From JANXSD01 sp043758125 (GTDB lineage: Bacteria > Bacteroidota > Bacteroidia > AKYH767-A > OLB10), in assembly GCA_043758125.1 (NCBI GenBank), contig JAYVOC010000027.1, forward strand, positions 1 through 16,972: a DNA stretch of 16,972 nt. Direction: 5' to 3'. The position numbers and the translations under genes were made by a program. This document shows, piece after piece, positions 15,050 to 16,972 of this stretch. Numbering within the stretch: position 1 is the stretch's first letter; the number at the start of each line of letters is the position of its first letter. The notes beneath the pieces were generated by a model. It was not told the DNA's origin. It made no database searches and saw only the letters and a list, made by a program, of their open reading frames with translations.

Positions 15050-16531
15050 TTACTTGATACGTTTAATGATTAATAATTTATCAGAATTCAACAGTAATTC
15101 AAAACCTGAATTTTTATAAACTTCATTCTGACAGTTATTCATTCCCAATAATTCAATATGTGGAGGAGATAAGAGAATATAATCGATATGGAATTTTTTT
15201 GTTGCAAGCAAAAATCCAGATTGGTAGAGCGAAGTATCTTTTTTTTGATTCTCAGTATAATACATTTCTCCTTGTATAGATTTAAAGCTATCTATTTCAT
15301 TAAAGATAAAAGTCATTGGAGCAACAATCCTTAATTCATGCGTGTTTTCGTGGATATAGGTTTTTACAATGTCGCTATTTTGTTTTGGATAAAATTTATT
15401 AATGCATAATCTGATATTAAAAAAACTATTTGCTGTGAAGTAAAATAGAAGTAGAATAGTACAAATTACTGTTGCGAATTTATGATTGATCCTTTGTTTA
15501 AACACTTGAAGATTGTTTCTTTTATCATAAATGATTTGTAATCCGTAAGTCACTAACAACATTAAATAAGGTAAATAGATGATAGCATATTTTGATGATT
15601 TGTGAACTGAAAATAGTGTAAGCGTAATTATTAATATCAACGAATACATTAAGAGTGTTTTGTTTTGTTTTAGTTTCTTAAATGAAAGAGCAAAAACAAC
15701 AACCATCATTATAGAAAAGCTAACTTCTATTGGACTATGAAAAAATCGTTTGTGTTCAGATAAAATATTGTTGAGAAATTTCAATGCCAATGGCATACCT
15801 GGAAGTGTGTCGATAGAAGGACTATTGTTCATTTGGTACGACCAGAGTGCGAAATCCGACATAGATCTAAAATCGTAAAAATAAATTGCGATCGTAGGCA
15901 AAGTAAAAATACCGAATACAAATGCTGGAAGAAACTTTTTATTCATTGCTAAAAGCAAAAATCCAGCAATGGGAAATACAATTCCGTTTAGATGTGTAGC
16001 TACACACAATCCTGCAAACAGACCAGCAATTGCGGCATTGAAGAGAATACGATTTTGTTGTTCAAGCGATTTCTCGAGAAAGATAAAAGAGAGAAATCCA
16101 ATTGTCATTACTGGTAATTCAGGACGGTAGATAAACGAAAATTCGAAGATCAAAGCATTCGCCATCAGTAATGAGAAGAAGAGTAGCATTGTTTCATTAG
16201 AAAGAGATTTACTTTTGGCGTAATAACAAAAGCTACTAATGAAAATTACTAGATACATCAAGCTTACTGATTTCAATGTGTACAGCGACCACCCAAATAT
16301 ATTCACCAACCAACCACCTTGAATTGTAAGAAATTTATGATGACAAACCTGACGAATATCTAGCATAGCGATACCTCTCATTAATTCTGATTTCGCATAT
16401 CCTAGCTTTGCTTGAAAATAAGCTAGCTCACCAATCCAACCATCATCAACATCGGCAATACGATGAAACAAACTGTAAATGAAAAGTAGGATCGTAGAAC
16501 CTAAAAAGAATTTGAGATATTTTTTATTCAT
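15050..16531 (-). CDS. Multi-pass membrane protein, probable GT-C (GT39/ArnT-like) glycosyltransferase
   Basis: 493 aa, with roughly nine to eleven hydrophobic segments in the first 370 residues (for example about 7-22, 87-103, 114-131, 139-152, 163-178, 183-196, 200-217) and a soluble-looking C-terminal domain of about 115 residues. The first non-cytoplasmic loop carries DVDDGWIGELAYF (27-39), an acidic motif in the place of the catalytic Asp/Glu of GT-C enzymes, and a later loop has YRPELP (135-140), like the Arg-Pro-Glu of dolichyl-phosphate-mannose-type or ArnT-type families. Known: GT-C enzymes transfer sugars from polyprenyl-phosphate donors to lipid or protein acceptors on the outer face of the inner membrane. 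Inference: an envelope glycan transferase; donor and acceptor cannot be read from the sequence. The start follows the upstream gene stop by 31 nt, with a weak -7-like TAGCTTTA at 16551-16558 on the minus strand. Alternatives include a non-enzymatic polytopic protein. Confidence 0.6.
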   Translation of the reverse strand: MNKKYLKFFLGSTILLFIYSLFHRIADVDDGWIGELAYFQAKLGYAKSELMRGIAMLDIRQVCHHKFLTIQGGWLVNIFGWSLYTLKSVSLMYLVIFISSFCYYAKSKSLSNETMLLFFSLLMANALIFEFSFIYRPELPVMTIGFLSFIFLEKSLEQQNRILFNAAIAGLFAGLCVATHLNGIVFPIAGFLLLAMNKKFLPAFVFGIFTLPTIAIYFYDFRSMSDFALWSYQMNNSPSIDTLPGMPLALKFLNNILSEHKRFFHSPIEVSFSIMMVVVFALSFKKLKQNKTLLMYSLILIITLTLFSVHKSSKYAIIYLPYLMLLVTYGLQIIYDKRNNLQVFKQRINHKFATVICTILLLFYFTANSFFNIRLCINKFYPKQNSDIVKTYIHENTHELRIVAPMTFIFNEIDSFKSIQGEMYYTENQKKDTSLYQSGFLLATKKFHIDYILLSPPHIELLGMNNCQNEVYKNSGFELLLNSDKLLIIKRIK

Positions 16532-16562
16532 TGAAATGGCGACGAATTTTTAAAGCTAATAA

Positions 16563-16972
16563 TTATTTCACAAACTTCGAATTCAATCTTTCTTTCTCCG
16601 TTTCCAAAACTGCAATGTACATTCCCTTTGCAAATGATTGCATACTTAAATCCTTGGTAAAATATTGAGATGATAAATTGCCTTGTTCTTTAAAAATTAA
16701 TTTTCCTGTAATATCAAAAATAGTTAAGTAATATTTGTTCCCTTTTAATTTATCTGCATTTATAAATGCAATGTCCCAAGTGGGATGATAAAATATTTTT
16801 AAAGTATTTTGTTCATGTGTTATACTTTTTATTTCATGTATTGATGTTAAAGTATCTAGTGGACCTAATGTGTAATTTGGGTTGTTCGGAAGGCCGTAAT
16901 ACGTTCTTCTTCCTCCTAAGTAATAGCTAAAGGGTTGAAAATTGCATGCTGCACCGAGGCTATTTGGTGAGT
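16563..16972 (-). CDS. C-terminal end of T9SS type A sorting-domain protein, 5'-truncated
   Basis: An open reading frame enters from the right edge and ends in TAA at 16565-16563; about 136 residues are visible and no start lies in the window. The visible part begins SPNSLGAACNFQPFS, then YYLGGRRTYYGLPNNP and NYTLG. This Gly-Ala-Ala-Cys and LGGR..YYGLP pattern is typical of the end of a family of large Bacteroidota secreted proteins that precede a type A sorting domain. A linker of about 25 residues leads to the sorting domain: TLKIFYHPTWDIAFIN, YYLTIFDITGKLIF, FAKGMYIAVLE, and terminal LNSKFVK. The start of that domain has YHPTWD where PNP is usual. Known: such tails mark T9SS cargo. The nature of the main protein is not visible. 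It lies 31 nt upstream of the GT-C-like gene on the same strand. Confidence 0.85.
   Translation of the reverse strand, partial: SPNSLGAACNFQPFSYYLGGRRTYYGLPNNPNYTLGPLDTLTSIHEIKSITHEQNTLKIFYHPTWDIAFINADKLKGNKYYLTIFDITGKLIFKEQGNLSSQYFTKDLSMQSFAKGMYIAVLETEKERLNSKFVK

Noticed and set aside
14987..15057. Possible terminator from the inverted repeat TCAAG-C-AATT / AATT-A-CTTGA
   Set aside because: The arms are about 50 nt apart, short, A/T-rich and mismatched, and one arm lies in the coding end of the minus-strand gene; kept only as a low-confidence note.
1..16972. CRISPR array, tRNA or rRNA genes, transposase, integrase, toxin-antitoxin or phage-defence genes
   Set aside because: No regularly spaced repeats, no cloverleaf-like sequence and no matching protein motifs were found on either strand; the window looks like stable chromosome.

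Overview
The window reads as ordinary chromosome of a low-GC member of the Bacteroidota (by eye, GC in the mid-30s percent). The evidence is a set of lineage-typical proteins: a gingipain-like C25 peptidase resembling the type IX secretion system (T9SS) sortase group, three secreted proteins with T9SS C-terminal sorting domains (two type A, one type B/CHU_C), SprB-like and Ig-like repeats, and an HU-CCDC81/SPOR membrane protein. Promoter-like elements fit the Bacteroidota -7 consensus TAnnTTTG, and most starts lack a strong Shine-Dalgarno. MqnC (futalosine route to menaquinone) argues weakly against Flavobacteriia and for a Chitinophagales/Cytophagales-like or uncultured lineage. That placement is inference.

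Layout from left to right. (1) 3-3548, plus strand: the 3' part of a large C25 peptidase gene cut by the left edge. (2) 3573-3612: a perfect 17-bp bidirectional terminator between convergent genes. (3) 6422-3642, minus: a 926-aa secreted multidomain protein with a degenerate NodB-like (polysaccharide deacetylase-like) domain, Ig/SprB-type modules and a type A sorting domain. (4) 6423-6604: two strong hairpins, one a clear minus-strand terminator for the next unit. (5) 9157-6605, minus: a two-gene unit, M17 leucyl aminopeptidase then pdxA. (6) 9158-9276: a divergent promoter region. (7) 9277-14986, plus: mqnC, a 870-aa T9SS type B protein, kdsB and an HU-TM-SPOR protein, closely spaced and probably at least partly co-transcribed. 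(8) 16972-15050, minus: the 3' end of a T9SS type A protein gene cut by the right edge, then a GT-C-like multi-pass membrane protein gene.

Functionally, the window mixes housekeeping biosynthesis (PLP via PdxA, menaquinone via MqnC, CMP-Kdo for LPS via KdsB, peptide turnover via PepA) with cell-surface functions (T9SS cargo, a putative sortase-type C25 protease, a putative envelope glycosyltransferase, a peptidoglycan-binding SPOR protein). There are no tRNA or rRNA genes, CRISPR arrays, insertion sequences, integrases or recognisable riboswitches. No stretch longer than 300 bases lacks a gene; the longest is 6423-6604.

No clearly new multi-gene system is visible. The observations most worth following are a near-identical 13-residue segment shared by two unrelated proteins (nt 5838-5876 and 14666-14704), the probably inactive NodB-like domain in a T9SS cargo, the HU-TM-SPOR architecture, and a T9SS adhesin-like gene packed between mqnC and kdsB.
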